From: Clostridium sp. SY8519
GTDB taxonomy: Bacteria > Bacillota > Clostridia > Lachnospirales > Lachnospiraceae
Length of the DNA: 64,000 bases
Reading direction: 5' to 3'
Assembly (NCBI RefSeq): GCF_000270305.1
Contig: NC_015737.1
Coordinates: forward strand, 1 to 64,000
The notes under the pieces were generated by a model. That model was not told the DNA's origin and did no database searches. It saw nothing but the letters and a program-made list of their open reading frames with translations. Position numbers and translations under genes: made by a program. Of this stretch, positions 30,275 to 39,660 are shown piece after piece; within the stretch, counting starts at the first letter, position 1; each line of letters opens with the position of its first letter.

Positions 30275-32032
30275 CTATCGGATTGTAACCTTTATTTTTT
30301 TAGACACGCCGTTATGCGCATAAGCATATACATAACAGGTGCCCTTGCGGATCCCTTTGATCCTGCCGCTTTTTGTAACGGTGGCAATCGTCCTGTCCGT
30401 GCTCAGGTAGCGCAGCTTCGCTGCATAGCCTCTTGGCATCAGCCTTCTGCCTTTTTTCAGTGTCCTTACCGTTGCCTTGATGGCAGCCGTTTTGCCTGCT
30501 TTTATGCGAAGGCTGCTCTTTTTCACCGATACGCTTCTGGCATTTGTGTATTTCCTCGTATAACCGGTGGTATAGGCGTAAATCATTGGGCTTGTCCGTA
30601 CATAGGACTTTTTGCCGTCCTTCATAACGTAGGCTTTGACGGTCGCCTTATACGCTGTCTGTTTTTTCAGTCTTGTCTTTGTCCACTTAAAGGTTTTGTT
30701 GCCTTTGATGGTTTTAACCTTCTTTGGAGCTTTTTTCCCGTATTTGCCAAGGAAGATGTCATAGCCTTCCGCGCCTTTGACTTTACTCCAGGTGAACGCA
30801 AGACTGCTTCTGCCCTTAGCTGTCATCTTCGCAAGGAGAGTTCCGCTTACTTCCGCAGCAGGCTCCGGTTTTTTAATTTCCTGCAGCGCACTTGCGTAAT
30901 CGGTTTTCTCATCATTGTTGTACTGTTCGTTAAAAAGATACAGATGATCATTATCTCCAAGCTTACCGTCTGTATGGATCTCAACCGTTCCGGATGCATC
31001 GCTGCCCACGGTGCAGTTCTTGATCCGTCCGTAATACGTGATCTTTGCGTCTGCATCCGTGATGGGCTTATCGGTAATGATCGCTGACACATATTCGTTA
31101 TACCCGGGTACAGCACCTTTGTAAGAGACGGATACTCCCTTGTCGGAAAGAGTAGTCTTGGAAACCGCAAAACCGGAATGCGCATCGTCCGCAACGGTCA
31201 CTTTCCATGCGTTTGCGTCTAAATATTCGTTCGAGTGGGCGATCTGGTCAGACCGCGATTTCAGTGCATCGGCACCCGCGGGGTTGGATTCTTTGCCTAA
31301 CTTAGCTGAAGATGTGAAGAGAACCGATTGAAGTTTCAGATGAAAAGCAGGACGCACCGCGTAAACTTTGATCAAACCGTCTCCCTCGAAGTTGATGTCA
31401 CCATTTTTCATAACGAACGCTGCCTTGTTTCTGCTGTTACCCGGCGAGCGCAGCCACCAGGCCTTTTGCAAATAAGGAGCCGTAAGACGGATGTCAGGGT
31501 TTACGTTACTCGCTTCCCTCGTGGACAGCGGCCACAGAAGCGCATCTTTTACTTCGCTTCCGGCAATACCATCTGTATTATAAGCCATATAGTCCCCGGA
31601 CTTCAGTGTCTTTGCGGCGACTGCCGCCTTCTCACCGCTCGAAAAGTTGTCAGCAATGGCATTAACCATTTTTCTGAGTCTGCTGTCTGCGTATGCATTA
31701 CTGAACAAGTTGCTGGGATAGGGCAAATCGAACGCAGCCTCACCAAAACGGCCGTAGTAATCGTACTGCAGAAGCGCTATCGTATTTCTTTCACTCGCTG
31801 CGCCGCTGCGGTCATATCCGATCACTTTCCATGTTTTGTCCCCATAGTATAAAATCTGCGCTTCGTCCGTATTCGAATACTGTTTCAGCACATCTGTTCC
31901 CAGGTTCATGGATGGATCTCCGGCAGCCGCATAAGCCGGCACCGCCATCTGCGGGAGGAATCCTGCCATTACGGCAACTGACAGTCCTGCTGCAAGAAAC
32001 GGCCGCATTCGTTTCTTTACTCGTTGTTTCAT
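30275..32032 (-). CDS. Secreted DUF6273 protein with Fn3-like and Ig-like domains
   Basis: A 585-residue secreted protein. Signal peptide: MKQRVKKRMRPFLAAG start, cleavage after AYA near residue 35. The first half carries the DUF6273 pattern (WWLRSPGN near 185, and VRPAFHLKL near 225). A fibronectin-III-like domain occupies about 395-490, and a Big-2-like domain rich in Lys and Thr forms the C-terminus (SLRIKAGKTAAIKATV ... KGTCYVYAYA). No sortase or anchor motif is seen. The start at 32032 follows AGGAGG by seven bases; an upstream in-frame ATG at 32053 is less suitable. It is a likely cell-surface or matrix protein of unknown ligand. Confidence 0.8.
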   Translation of the reverse strand: MKQRVKKRMRPFLAAGLSVAVMAGFLPQMAVPAYAAAGDPSMNLGTDVLKQYSNTDEAQILYYGDKTWKVIGYDRSGAASERNTIALLQYDYYGRFGEAAFDLPYPSNLFSNAYADSRLRKMVNAIADNFSSGEKAAVAAKTLKSGDYMAYNTDGIAGSEVKDALLWPLSTREASNVNPDIRLTAPYLQKAWWLRSPGNSRNKAAFVMKNGDINFEGDGLIKVYAVRPAFHLKLQSVLFTSSAKLGKESNPAGADALKSRSDQIAHSNEYLDANAWKVTVADDAHSGFAVSKTTLSDKGVSVSYKGAVPGYNEYVSAIITDKPITDADAKITYYGRIKNCTVGSDASGTVEIHTDGKLGDNDHLYLFNEQYNNDEKTDYASALQEIKKPEPAAEVSGTLLAKMTAKGRSSLAFTWSKVKGAEGYDIFLGKYGKKAPKKVKTIKGNKTFKWTKTRLKKQTAYKATVKAYVMKDGKKSYVRTSPMIYAYTTGYTRKYTNARSVSVKKSSLRIKAGKTAAIKATVRTLKKGRRLMPRGYAAKLRYLSTDRTIATVTKSGRIKGIRKGTCYVYAYAHNGVSKKIKVTIR

Positions 32033-32179
32033 GCTATCGCCTCCTTTTTTCACTGCGTCTTCACGACGAAGAACGCACTTTCTGTAAACCTTCCTCTTCC
32101 TTTTCTACTCACTTTGATCTTACATACTTTTGCTTCTTTCAGGCAGACCCATATGGGTACTTATTGAAAAGATTCAAGG

Positions 32180-32217
32180 GAAAGAAAAAGCAGCCCATGA
32201 ACAACTCATGGACTGCT
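32180..32217 (-). terminator. Terminator of the NlpC/P60 gene
   Basis: AGCAGCCCATGA (32189-32200) and TCATGGACTGCT (32206-32217) form a stem with one mismatch. On the minus strand TTTTTCTTT follows. Confidence 0.85.
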
Positions 32218-32229
32218 TTGGTTTTTGAT

Positions 32230-33282
32230 TTATTTCGCTTTAACGGTATAGGCATGCACGTAAGGGGAACTGTACTTCTTACCGTTGACCTTCACATAGG
32301 TGCGGATCCGGAAAACATAATTTTTCCGGGACTGTGCTGAAATCGTAAGGGAAGTCTTCTTTGCGGACAGATTCTTTATCGTGTACTTGGCGGCGCCTTT
32401 CTTCTTGTAGGCGATGCGGTAGCCGGAAATTCCGGATACGCGGGACCAGCGTACGGTAACTTTTTTCTTTGTACTGGACTTGCCTGTAAAACGTGTCGTC
32501 GGAACGGTAACCTCTGTCGGAGCGGAAGCTGCCGGCTCACAGTACTTCAGAGAAATCCAGGCCGGTGTGCCATTGTACAGAAATCTGCCCCAGCGGCCGC
32601 TGGTGGAAGTAACGGTAACCGTATATCCCCGGGTAACGGTACCGACAACCTCTGAGGTATTGGATGCCTGAGACCGAATATTCAAACTCCCCGCTGTTAC
32701 TTTATAAGTACCCTTCGCGTATGTCTGGGCAGATGCTGTAGACGCGGTATCCGCGCTGCTCTCGGAACCCTGATAACGAAGCACATGGGTCCAGCTTCTG
32801 CTGTAGAAAGGTTTGGTGCTGATCTCCTGGCCGGTAGAATCTCCCGGTCTGCCGTCGATGTCCTTATGCGCGCCGACGATCTTGCCGTTTCCTGCATAAA
32901 GCTCTACATGGCCATATCTCCAGAGGATATCACCGGCTTTCAGATATTTGGTTCCGGCAGTGCTGAGTTTTAATTCGGAAGCGGAATAATCCTTAAACCC
33001 GACGGAAGTCAGGCTGCTGCGCATATCTGCGGTACAGGATGCGCCGCCGGTAGGGATTCCCGCTGCTTTATAAGCAGAAATGACGAAAGAACTGCAGTCA
33101 TAATCCGGATTGCCCCAGCGTCTGCTCTGGCTGTATCCGTGTTTCTTATCCGCCGCGGTGGCAACTGCCCACTTCACTGCGTAAGACGCGGATGCTGCCT
33201 GTGCAGGCATGGCCGGTACAGCGGTCAGAATCGTGGCTGCCGCAAGGCCGATTGCTACAAGCTTCTTTTTCATCTTTCTCAT
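32230..33282 (-). CDS. Secreted NlpC/P60 peptidase with SH3b and Fn3-like domains
   Basis: A 350-residue secreted cell-wall hydrolase. The signal peptide ends at AQAAS near residue 30. The NlpC/P60 catalytic domain follows, with Cys in DYDCSSF near residue 62 and His in YGHVELY near 123. A bacterial SH3 domain (about 195-250, LNIRSQASNTSEVVGTV) should bind peptidoglycan, and a Fn3-like domain ends the protein (VRWSRVSGISGYRIAYKKKG). The C-terminal domain resembles that of the DUF6273 protein downstream on the same strand, hinting at a shared origin. Confidence 0.92.
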   Translation of the reverse strand: MRKMKKKLVAIGLAAATILTAVPAMPAQAASASYAVKWAVATAADKKHGYSQSRRWGNPDYDCSSFVISAYKAAGIPTGGASCTADMRSSLTSVGFKDYSASELKLSTAGTKYLKAGDILWRYGHVELYAGNGKIVGAHKDIDGRPGDSTGQEISTKPFYSRSWTHVLRYQGSESSADTASTASAQTYAKGTYKVTAGSLNIRSQASNTSEVVGTVTRGYTVTVTSTSGRWGRFLYNGTPAWISLKYCEPAASAPTEVTVPTTRFTGKSSTKKKVTVRWSRVSGISGYRIAYKKKGAAKYTIKNLSAKKTSLTISAQSRKNYVFRIRTYVKVNGKKYSSPYVHAYTVKAK

Positions 33283-33347
33283 ATACTCTTCCTCAACAGA
33301 CTCTTAACGATTTACAGGATCGGAATAAACGAACGTCATTTGAATAT

Positions 33348-33376
33348 ATTTTACGTTTTTGACATGCTTTTGTCAA
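33348..33376 (-). promoter_or_regulatory. Promoter of the NlpC/P60 gene
   Basis: TTGACA (33371-33376) and TAAAAT (33348-33353) are 17 bases apart on the minus strand. The -35 lies in an inverted repeat TTTGACA...TGTCAAA (33359-33377) that could be an operator. The start codon is about 60 bases downstream. Confidence 0.75.
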
Positions 33377-33544
33377 ATATTTCTTACAAAATGCCCTGGG
33401 TTTTTCTCATTGAAAAAAGCCCGCAAACCCTTGTTTTATCAGGGTTTTGCGAATTATTTCTGTAGTTTTTATCTCCCGCCCTTTATTGTACTGAAAAAAA
33501 TACATTCATATTCTTAACATTTCTGTAACATATTATTTCCCGGC

Positions 33545-33579
33545 ATAAAAAACGGACAGGGGAAAATTCCCTGCCCGTT
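33545..33579 (-). terminator. Terminator of etfBA
   Basis: AACGGACAGGG and CCCTGCCCGTT form a stem with one mismatch, followed on the minus strand by TTTTTTATG. It begins 46 bases after the etfA stop. A second, weaker hairpin (33426-33454, around AACCCTTG) lies further along and is not assigned. Confidence 0.88.
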
Positions 33580-33625
33580 AAAGACTGATTGGAATAAAAA
33601 CCGATCGCCCGTCCGTACTGTCCGC

Positions 33626-34633
33626 TTATTCTGCGCGCAGTCTCTTGATCTCTTCGGTCATAGCCGGAACTACTTCAAACAGATCGCCTACGATACCGTA
33701 ATCAGCGATGGAGAAGATATTTGCTTCCGGATCTTTGTTGATGGCAACGATGCAGTCGGAACCGCCGATACCAGCCGCATGCTGGATCGCGCCGGAGATA
33801 CCGCAGGCAATGTACAGCTTCGGTCCTACGGTCTTGCCGGTCTGTCCTACCTGGTGGCTGTGGGAAATCCATCCGCTGTCTACTGCCGCACGGGATGCGC
33901 CAACGGTAGCGCCCAGAACGTCAGCCAGCTCTTTTAACGGTTCGAAACCTTCCGGACCGCCTACACCACGTCCGCCGGATACGATGATATCTGCGCCTTC
34001 CAGATCTACCAGCTCATCGGCAGCCTCTTTGATGACTTCCAGAATCTTGGTGCGGATCTGGTCTTCGGAAACATGGAAATCGATATTGATGATCTCAGCT
34101 TTGCCTTCTGTCTTGTCGCCCTTCTTGAATACGCCGGGACGTACGGTACCAAGCTGCGGACGGTTGTCCGGGCACATGATGTTTGCCATCAGGTTGCCGC
34201 CGAATGCAGGACGGGTCCAGATAATATTATCTGTCTCGTCGTCATAGTTCAGCTGAGTACAGTCTGCAGTCAGACCTGTCTTTAATTTGCAGGATACACG
34301 GGGACCCAGGTCACGTCCGTTCGGTGTAGCGCCAAACAGCATGGAGGTCGGTCCGTATGTTAAAACAGCGTGCTCTACGGCTGCTGCGTATGCATCGGTG
34401 GAATAATCTTTATATTCCGGTCCGTCGATGACATAAATCTTGTCTACCCCATGTGTATTAGCTTCGTCGATTGCCGGCTGTACGTTGCTTCCCACAATCA
34501 GTGCACACAGATTGCCTTTCTGCTTTTCCGCCAGACCGCGCCCCGGATTCAGAAGCTCGATGCCGACATTCTTAGCGGAACCATCTTCATTGGTTTCTAC
34601 GAATACCCATAAATCTTTTGTTTTTACTTCCAC
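33626..34633 (-). CDS. etfA: Electron transfer flavoprotein subunit alpha
   Basis: A 335-residue subunit that binds FAD. The C-terminal domain has the ETF alpha signature (GGRGVGGPEGF, SRAAVDSGWI, QVGQTGKTVGPKLYIACGISGAIQH). With EtfB it accepts or bifurcates electrons from an acyl-CoA or lactate dehydrogenase. It follows etfB by 23 bases. There is no dehydrogenase gene alongside, unlike the butyrate operon arrangement. Confidence 0.97.
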   Translation of the reverse strand: MEVKTKDLWVFVETNEDGSAKNVGIELLNPGRGLAEKQKGNLCALIVGSNVQPAIDEANTHGVDKIYVIDGPEYKDYSTDAYAAAVEHAVLTYGPTSMLFGATPNGRDLGPRVSCKLKTGLTADCTQLNYDDETDNIIWTRPAFGGNLMANIMCPDNRPQLGTVRPGVFKKGDKTEGKAEIINIDFHVSEDQIRTKILEVIKEAADELVDLEGADIIVSGGRGVGGPEGFEPLKELADVLGATVGASRAAVDSGWISHSHQVGQTGKTVGPKLYIACGISGAIQHAAGIGGSDCIVAINKDPEANIFSIADYGIVGDLFEVVPAMTEEIKRLRAE

Positions 34634-34656
34634 GATATTATCCTCCTGAACTCAAA

Positions 34657-35460
34657 TTAGATGATGTTAGCGTCGATAAGCATTGCAGCGAGTTTCTGGC
34701 CTTTCTGTGCGCCATCCTCGCCTTCGATGATAATGCCGCCTTTTTTCTGTTCCGGAACAAAGGTGGATTTTACCTTTGTAGGAGAACCTTTTAAGCCGAT
34801 GCTGGAATCATCAATTCCAGGAAATTCTTCATAGCCGAGAACCGGGATTTCTGCCTTTCTGGCTGCCAGTTTACGTTTGATATTCGGATAACGGGGATCC
34901 CATGCCGGTTTTGTAAATGTAACAAGGCAAGGAGTCTTAACACCGATTACGGTGTTGCCGTCTTCTTCTTCTCTTAAGATCTTCAGGCCGTCTTCGTATA
35001 CTTCTGCGGTCAGACCATAGGTCACCTGGGGAAGTCCAAGATGCTCTGCAAGCTCGCATCCTACCTGAGCGGTATCGCCGTCAATTGCCTGTTTGCCGCA
35101 GAAGATCGCGTCGAATTTTCCTTCGGTCTCTTCAATCTTCTTTACTGCGCAGGAAAGAATGTAGCTGGTTGCCAGTGTGTCAGAGCCGCCGAACTGACGT
35201 GCGGATACCAGATAAGCTTTATCTGCCGCAATGGCAAGGCCTTCTCTTAATACTGCTTCCGCCTGCTGCGGTCCCATGGACACAAGTACGATCTTGGTAT
35301 CCGGATCAGCATCTTTAATTCTGGCGGCTGCTTCCAGGGCATAGCCGTCAAACGGGTTCAGAATACTCGGAACGCCCTTACGAATCAGTGTGTTTGTTTC
35401 CGGATCGATTTTGATGATCGTTGTATCCGGTACCTGTTTTACACATACTAAAATGTTCAT
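34657..35460 (-). CDS. etfB: Electron transfer flavoprotein subunit beta
   Basis: A 267-residue subunit, the partner of EtfA. It starts MNILVCVKQVPDT, the family signature, and has the nucleotide-binding region with GKQAIDGDTAQVG near residue 122. A strong promoter precedes it. No membrane segment. The physiological partner dehydrogenase is not encoded in this window. Confidence 0.97.
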   Translation of the reverse strand: MNILVCVKQVPDTTIIKIDPETNTLIRKGVPSILNPFDGYALEAAARIKDADPDTKIVLVSMGPQQAEAVLREGLAIAADKAYLVSARQFGGSDTLATSYILSCAVKKIEETEGKFDAIFCGKQAIDGDTAQVGCELAEHLGLPQVTYGLTAEVYEDGLKILREEEDGNTVIGVKTPCLVTFTKPAWDPRYPNIKRKLAARKAEIPVLGYEEFPGIDDSSIGLKGSPTKVKSTFVPEQKKGGIIIEGEDGAQKGQKLAAMLIDANII

Positions 35461-35516
35461 ATGATATCCTCCTAATCATAAATTCGTAATCACTTGAAAA
35501 TTACGATACCTTTCTT

Positions 35517-35545
35517 AATATAAGCTTTTTTTACAGCACTGTCAA
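35517..35545 (-). promoter_or_regulatory. Promoter of etfBA
   Basis: TTGACA (35540-35545) and TATATT (35517-35522) with 17 bases between on the minus strand, 56 bases upstream of the etfB start. Near-consensus, consistent with a highly expressed metabolic operon. Confidence 0.85.
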
Positions 35546-35669
35546 TAAACATCTTGTATTTTTGCTAATATTTTAACAACACTTTGCACAAAACTTATTT
35601 CTTACATAATATATCATTTTTATGCATAACATGCGAAGTGTTTTTGTATGCATAACTGACTTTTCCGTC

Positions 35670-35722
35670 AAAAAAAGGCCATGGGGGTTCCACCGTTATC
35701 ACATGGTGGAACCCCCATGGCC
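35670..35722 (-). terminator. Strong terminator of the PurF-like/Nudix transcript
   Basis: An 18-bp perfect stem (GGCCATGGGGGTTCCACC at 35677-35694 and its complement at 35705-35722), followed on the minus strand by TTTTTTT. It lies 20 bases after the Nudix stop. Confidence 0.96.
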
Positions 35723-35742
35723 TGTCTTCTGCTTTTTTGTCT

Positions 35743-36261
35743 TTACTGCTCCGCAGGATCTGTTTCAAAAGCCTGGCGGATACTGTCATAGTGCAGGAAA
35801 ATTCCTTCCCGGGCATATGCTCTGATCTCATCCAGGGTCGCGATCTGAAATCCGTCTGTCTCGGACTCCTGGGCGTGGACATCGGACTCGTCAAAATCCA
35901 GCACGAACCGATAGACATCGACGAAATAATTGTCTCCTTCTCCGGGATTTTCCCGATGATAGGTAAACAGATATCCGCCGTCCGCATGCCGCACATCCAG
36001 TCCTGTCTCCTCTTTGACTTCTCTGCACACGGCATCAAAGGAGGACTCGCCTGCCTGGGCAGCCCCGCCGGACACTTCCCACCAGCCCGGCGCCCAGGCT
36101 TTGGTCATCACGCGGCGGGTGATCAGAAACCGGCCGTCCGGACGCGCGATCACGCCCAGTACCGTAAGATGATACTCATCGTCCTTCAGGCACCAGTCAT
36201 TCCGTTTCATTTTCCGGCCGGTGAGCTGTTTGTTTTTATCATAAATATCCCAGTATTCCAT
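35743..36261 (-). CDS. Nudix hydrolase, isopentenyl-isomerase-like type
   Basis: A 172-residue Nudix protein. The Nudix box is complete: GGAAQAGESSFDAVCREVKE followed by ETGLD, near residues 70-94, with the GX5EX7REUXEEXGU pattern. The N-terminal EYWDIYDKNKQLTGR type start is common in the group that includes NUDIX hydrolases related to isopentenyl-diphosphate isomerase. Its substrate is unknown. The start at 36261 follows GGAG; the ORF can be extended to 36396 but the extension has no ribosome site and overlaps the upstream gene. It lies 95 bases downstream of the PurF-like gene. Confidence 0.88.
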   Translation of the reverse strand: MEYWDIYDKNKQLTGRKMKRNDWCLKDDEYHLTVLGVIARPDGRFLITRRVMTKAWAPGWWEVSGGAAQAGESSFDAVCREVKEETGLDVRHADGGYLFTYHRENPGEGDNYFVDVYRFVLDFDESDVHAQESETDGFQIATLDEIRAYAREGIFLHYDSIRQAFETDPAEQ

Positions 36262-36356
36262 AATTCTTTTTCTCCGCTGTCCGCTCTGCCTGTTCCAGGC
36301 GGACGTATTACTTGTTCTGTTCTGCTCTTCTGCGCGGTATTCCGGTGAAACGAGGT

Positions 36357-37775
36357 CTATTCCCTTCCGTCCCAACAATATGTGCAGAGCTTGCACCGGT
36401 CTATGCCGGTGGAATCCAGCATATCATCCAAACGGTTGTATGCCAGGGACGTAAAATTCAGCTGCTGCCGGATGCGCTCCAGCATTTTCGCGTATTCCGG
36501 CGTATCCGGATCCGCGTAAACGGAAAGGGTCTCTATATCTTCTACGATACGCCCTTCTTCTTCATTGATGACTCTTCTGGCAATCAGTTCCATTTCAGAA
36601 GTGGAGCGGGAGAAGTTCAGATATTTGCAGCCAAATAATATCGGCGGGCAGGCCGGCCGGATATGCACTTCCTTTGCCCCGCTGGCATACAGGAATTCTG
36701 TGGTTTCCCGCAGCTGCGTGCCCCTTACGATCGAATCATCGATCAGGAGCAGCCGCTTATTTTCGATCAGTTCATGCACCGGGATCAGCTTCATCTTGGC
36801 GATCAGATCCCGTCGCTTCTGGGTCGGCGGCATGAAAGAACGGGGCCAGGTAGGGGTATACTTGATAAACGGGCGCGCAAAGGGAATGCCGGACGCGTTG
36901 GAATATCCAATGGCGTGTCCCAGGCCGGAATCCGGTACGCCTGCCACCACATCAATATCTTCCTTCGTCATTCCGTCCCGCTGTGCCAGCAATTCTCCGC
37001 AGCGGTTGCGCATCCGTTCAACGGACACCCCTTCGTAGCTGGAAGACGGATAGCCGTAATAAACCCATAAAAAGGTACAGATCTTCATGTCCGTACCGGG
37101 TTTTACCAGGGTAGTCACAGCATCCGGCGTCATGACAGCGATCTCACCCGGACCCAGCTCCCGATAATCCGTGTATTCCAGATTCAGATAAGCAAATTCC
37201 TCGAAGGAAGCGCAGAATCCCTCTTTTTTCTGTCCGATCACCAGGGGCGTCCTGCCCTTTTTGTCCCGGGCACAGTAGATTCCTTTGGGCGTCATTACCA
37301 GAATGGTCATGGATCCGTCGATCATCTCCTGGGCGAATCGGATCCCTTCCACCAGATTTTCCTTCTGGTTGATCAGTGTGGCCGTCAGCTCTGTCTTGTT
37401 AATCTCGCCGCCGCTCATTTCCAGGAAATGGGCATGACCGTCTTCAAAGACTTCCGCAATCAGCTCTTCGGTATTGTTGATCTTGCCCACAGTAGTGATC
37501 GCGTATGTCCCGTGATGCGAACGGACAATCAGCGGCTGCGGGTCATAATCCGAAATGCAGCCGATCCCCATGTGCCCCTGCATCTGTCTGACGTCTGATC
37601 CGAATTTGGTACGGAACGGAGAGTTTTCAATATTATGGATGGAGCGGTTAAATCCATCCTCCCCGTATACTGCCATGCCCGCTCTTCTGGTCCCGAGATG
37701 TGAATGATAATCTGTTCCGTAGAACAGGTCAAAGACGCAGTCCTCTTTCAGGGCTGCCGCAAAGAATCCTCCCAT
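36357..37775 (-). CDS. PurF-like amidophosphoribosyltransferase lacking the N-terminal cysteine
   Basis: A 472-residue homologue of glutamine PRPP amidotransferase. The PRPP-binding loop is intact (LLIDDSIVRGTQLRET near residue 345), and cysteines equivalent to the Fe-S ligands of Bacillus PurF can be seen (CPPILFGC near 375 and CKLCTYC near 463). The N-terminus, however, is MGGFFAAALK. The catalytic Cys that should follow the initiator (or a propeptide) is replaced by Gly. The start is well supported by AAGGAGG four bases upstream. The protein therefore either uses ammonia or has a different role from purine synthesis. It is not in a pur operon. Confidence 0.85.
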   Translation of the reverse strand: MGGFFAAALKEDCVFDLFYGTDYHSHLGTRRAGMAVYGEDGFNRSIHNIENSPFRTKFGSDVRQMQGHMGIGCISDYDPQPLIVRSHHGTYAITTVGKINNTEELIAEVFEDGHAHFLEMSGGEINKTELTATLINQKENLVEGIRFAQEMIDGSMTILVMTPKGIYCARDKKGRTPLVIGQKKEGFCASFEEFAYLNLEYTDYRELGPGEIAVMTPDAVTTLVKPGTDMKICTFLWVYYGYPSSSYEGVSVERMRNRCGELLAQRDGMTKEDIDVVAGVPDSGLGHAIGYSNASGIPFARPFIKYTPTWPRSFMPPTQKRRDLIAKMKLIPVHELIENKRLLLIDDSIVRGTQLRETTEFLYASGAKEVHIRPACPPILFGCKYLNFSRSTSEMELIARRVINEEEGRIVEDIETLSVYADPDTPEYAKMLERIRQQLNFTSLAYNRLDDMLDSTGIDRCKLCTYCWDGRE

Positions 37776-37847
37776 TATGCCTCCTTGCTGCTCCGGGCAG
37801 GTGTCCTGCCGCAGCTGTCGTATTTGCCGTATTTACATAGACAAATC

Positions 37848-37856
37848 ATTATACCA
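37848..37856 (-). promoter_or_regulatory. Extended -10 promoter of the PurF-like gene
   Basis: TGGTATAAT on the minus strand (TATAAT at 37848-37853) is an extended -10. No good -35 box is present. It sits about 72 bases upstream of the start, overlapping the last bases before the amidase stop. Confidence 0.6.
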
Positions 37857-37873
37857 TGTACAGCTAAAATACG

Positions 37874-38896
37874 CTACGCAAAGTACTGGTCAATTCCGTC
37901 AGCGATACCGTCGGCAAGTTTTTTCTGATAAGAAGGATCCGCCATCTGCTGATCTTCCCGCGGATTGGTCATATAGCCCAGTTCCACCAGTGTCACCGGA
38001 ATTTTGCTCCAGTTATTTCCGGAAAGATCGTTCCGTTCTACCACGCCTTCGCTTCTGGCACCGGTGGCGGCACAGAGATGTCGGATCACATCGGAAGAAA
38101 GCTTTCTGCTCTTTTTGTAAAGGCCCGCGTTATATCGGTTGGAAGGGCTCATGCAAATGGCCATGGCGCCGTGGGCGCTGCTGTCACTGACCCCATTGGC
38201 GTGAATCCGGACATAGATTTCCGCTCCGGAGCGGTTGGCCAGTTTTGCCCGTTCCACATTGCTTATATTGACATGATTGGAGGTGCGGGTCATCACCACC
38301 CGATAGCCCCTGCTTTTCAGGGCCGTCTGCAGCCTTTTGGAAACCTGGAGGTTCAGTTCGTATTCATTCAGCCCTGTCACCGTACCGGATGTGCCGGAGG
38401 CAACTTTTGCCTTTTTTTCGGAGGAACCGGGGCCTACCGGTTCTGTTTCGGAATTGCCCCGGGCCTGATGGCCGGGATCAATACATACCGTATGACCGCT
38501 GCCGGTTTTTTCCGCGGTTTTCTCCTCATTCGACGGCTTCTTTGCCTGTTTCCCGTCGGCGGCATTTTTCCGGGAGCCGTCAGTTTCGGAGTTTTCCCCG
38601 ATGCCGGAAGTTTCCCCGGTGCCGGATTTTTTCCCGGTATCGGAGGATTCTGCCTTTTTCTCTGTGCCTTCCGCTCCCGTCTTTTTCTCCGTCTCCGCTG
38701 TACCGGATGTGCGCTCGGAAGCGGAGGATCCTGCCTCTTTCCCGGCGGATGTCTCCGCTTGCTGCTGTGTATCCGCTGCAGTCTTCTGTCCGGGAGCTGT
38801 TTCCTGTGTATGCCCGCCGCCGCAGGCAGTCAGCATTCCTGCAGCAGCTGCCAGTATCCCGGCCGCTGCCAGTTTTCGCATTTGTTTTCCTGTCAT
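37874..38896 (-). CDS. N-acetylmuramoyl-L-alanine amidase, lipoprotein
   Basis: A 340-residue cell-wall amidase (Amidase_3). A lipoprotein signal peptide ends at LTAC (Cys25). A long Glu/Lys/Ser/Thr/Gly-rich linker (about 30-150) crosses the wall. The catalytic domain shows all zinc and catalytic residues: His in CIDPGHQ, Glu in LNEYELNL, His in RIHANG, and Glu in LVELGYM. ATG at 38896 is preceded by AGGAAGG; a longer form from 38935 would disrupt the signal peptide. It follows the HAD phosphatase by 19 bases. Confidence 0.94.
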   Translation of the reverse strand: MTGKQMRKLAAAGILAAAAGMLTACGGGHTQETAPGQKTAADTQQQAETSAGKEAGSSASERTSGTAETEKKTGAEGTEKKAESSDTGKKSGTGETSGIGENSETDGSRKNAADGKQAKKPSNEEKTAEKTGSGHTVCIDPGHQARGNSETEPVGPGSSEKKAKVASGTSGTVTGLNEYELNLQVSKRLQTALKSRGYRVVMTRTSNHVNISNVERAKLANRSGAEIYVRIHANGVSDSSAHGAMAICMSPSNRYNAGLYKKSRKLSSDVIRHLCAATGARSEGVVERNDLSGNNWSKIPVTLVELGYMTNPREDQQMADPSYQKKLADGIADGIDQYFA

Positions 38897-38915
38897 ACGT
38901 ATCCTTCCTCCCTGA

Positions 38916-39575
38916 TCAGCTGAGGCGTCCCACAATCATCCGAAGCAGATCCTTCGGCTCCCGGGCAATACTCTGCGCCTCATTTTCCAGCAGGAATTTT
39001 TCATCCCGGAATCCCCAGCTGACGGAAATGCTGTCCATCCCCGCGTTCTGCGCCGTCCGGATGTCCACATCCGAATCCCCGATATAGACGCCTTCTACCG
39101 GATCCATGGACAGCTGGCGGCAGACAGAAAACACGGAGTCCGGCGCCGGCTTCCTGCGGATTCCTTCCCGTTCGCCTACTGTGATATCGAAAATCCCGTC
39201 AAAAAAATGGGTGCAGAGCTTCTGCACCGGCGCGTCTGCCTTGTTGGAAACAACGGCAAGCTTGACGCCGATATGCTTCAGCATCAGCAGCACCGATTTG
39301 ATATCGTCATAGGGCCGGGTCAGATCCATGCAGTGCCGGCTGTAATGACTGCGGAATTCCCGGAAAACCTTCTCCTCCAGCGCCGGATCTGTCCCCACCG
39401 GCACAGACCGGCTGATGAGAGTTCGGATTCCGTTTCCCACATCTTCCCGCACTTCTTCCAGAGTTCTCCGAGGCAGATTTTCCGCTGCCAGAGCATAATT
39501 AACGCTCATGTGAAGATCCCCTAATGTATCTAAGATTGTTCCGTCAAGATCAAAAACTGCTAATCTATAATCCAT
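38916..39575 (-). CDS. HAD-superfamily phosphatase, phosphoglycolate phosphatase type
   Basis: A 219-residue HAD hydrolase. Motif I FDLDGTILDT (nucleophile Asp9 region), motif II VVSNKAD, and motif III/IV around KPAPDS and YIGDSDVDI are all present. A helical cap follows motif I, as in PpaX/Gph phosphatases. The natural substrate cannot be read from the sequence. It precedes the amidase on the same strand. Confidence 0.93.
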   Translation of the reverse strand: MDYRLAVFDLDGTILDTLGDLHMSVNYALAAENLPRRTLEEVREDVGNGIRTLISRSVPVGTDPALEEKVFREFRSHYSRHCMDLTRPYDDIKSVLLMLKHIGVKLAVVSNKADAPVQKLCTHFFDGIFDITVGEREGIRRKPAPDSVFSVCRQLSMDPVEGVYIGDSDVDIRTAQNAGMDSISVSWGFRDEKFLLENEAQSIAREPKDLLRMIVGRLS

Positions 39576-39660
39576 ACTATTACTTCCTTATACAAAACTA
39601 TCTGAATCGTAATTTTTTTACTCTTCATTACTTTTTAATGGATTATTCTACACGAAACAA

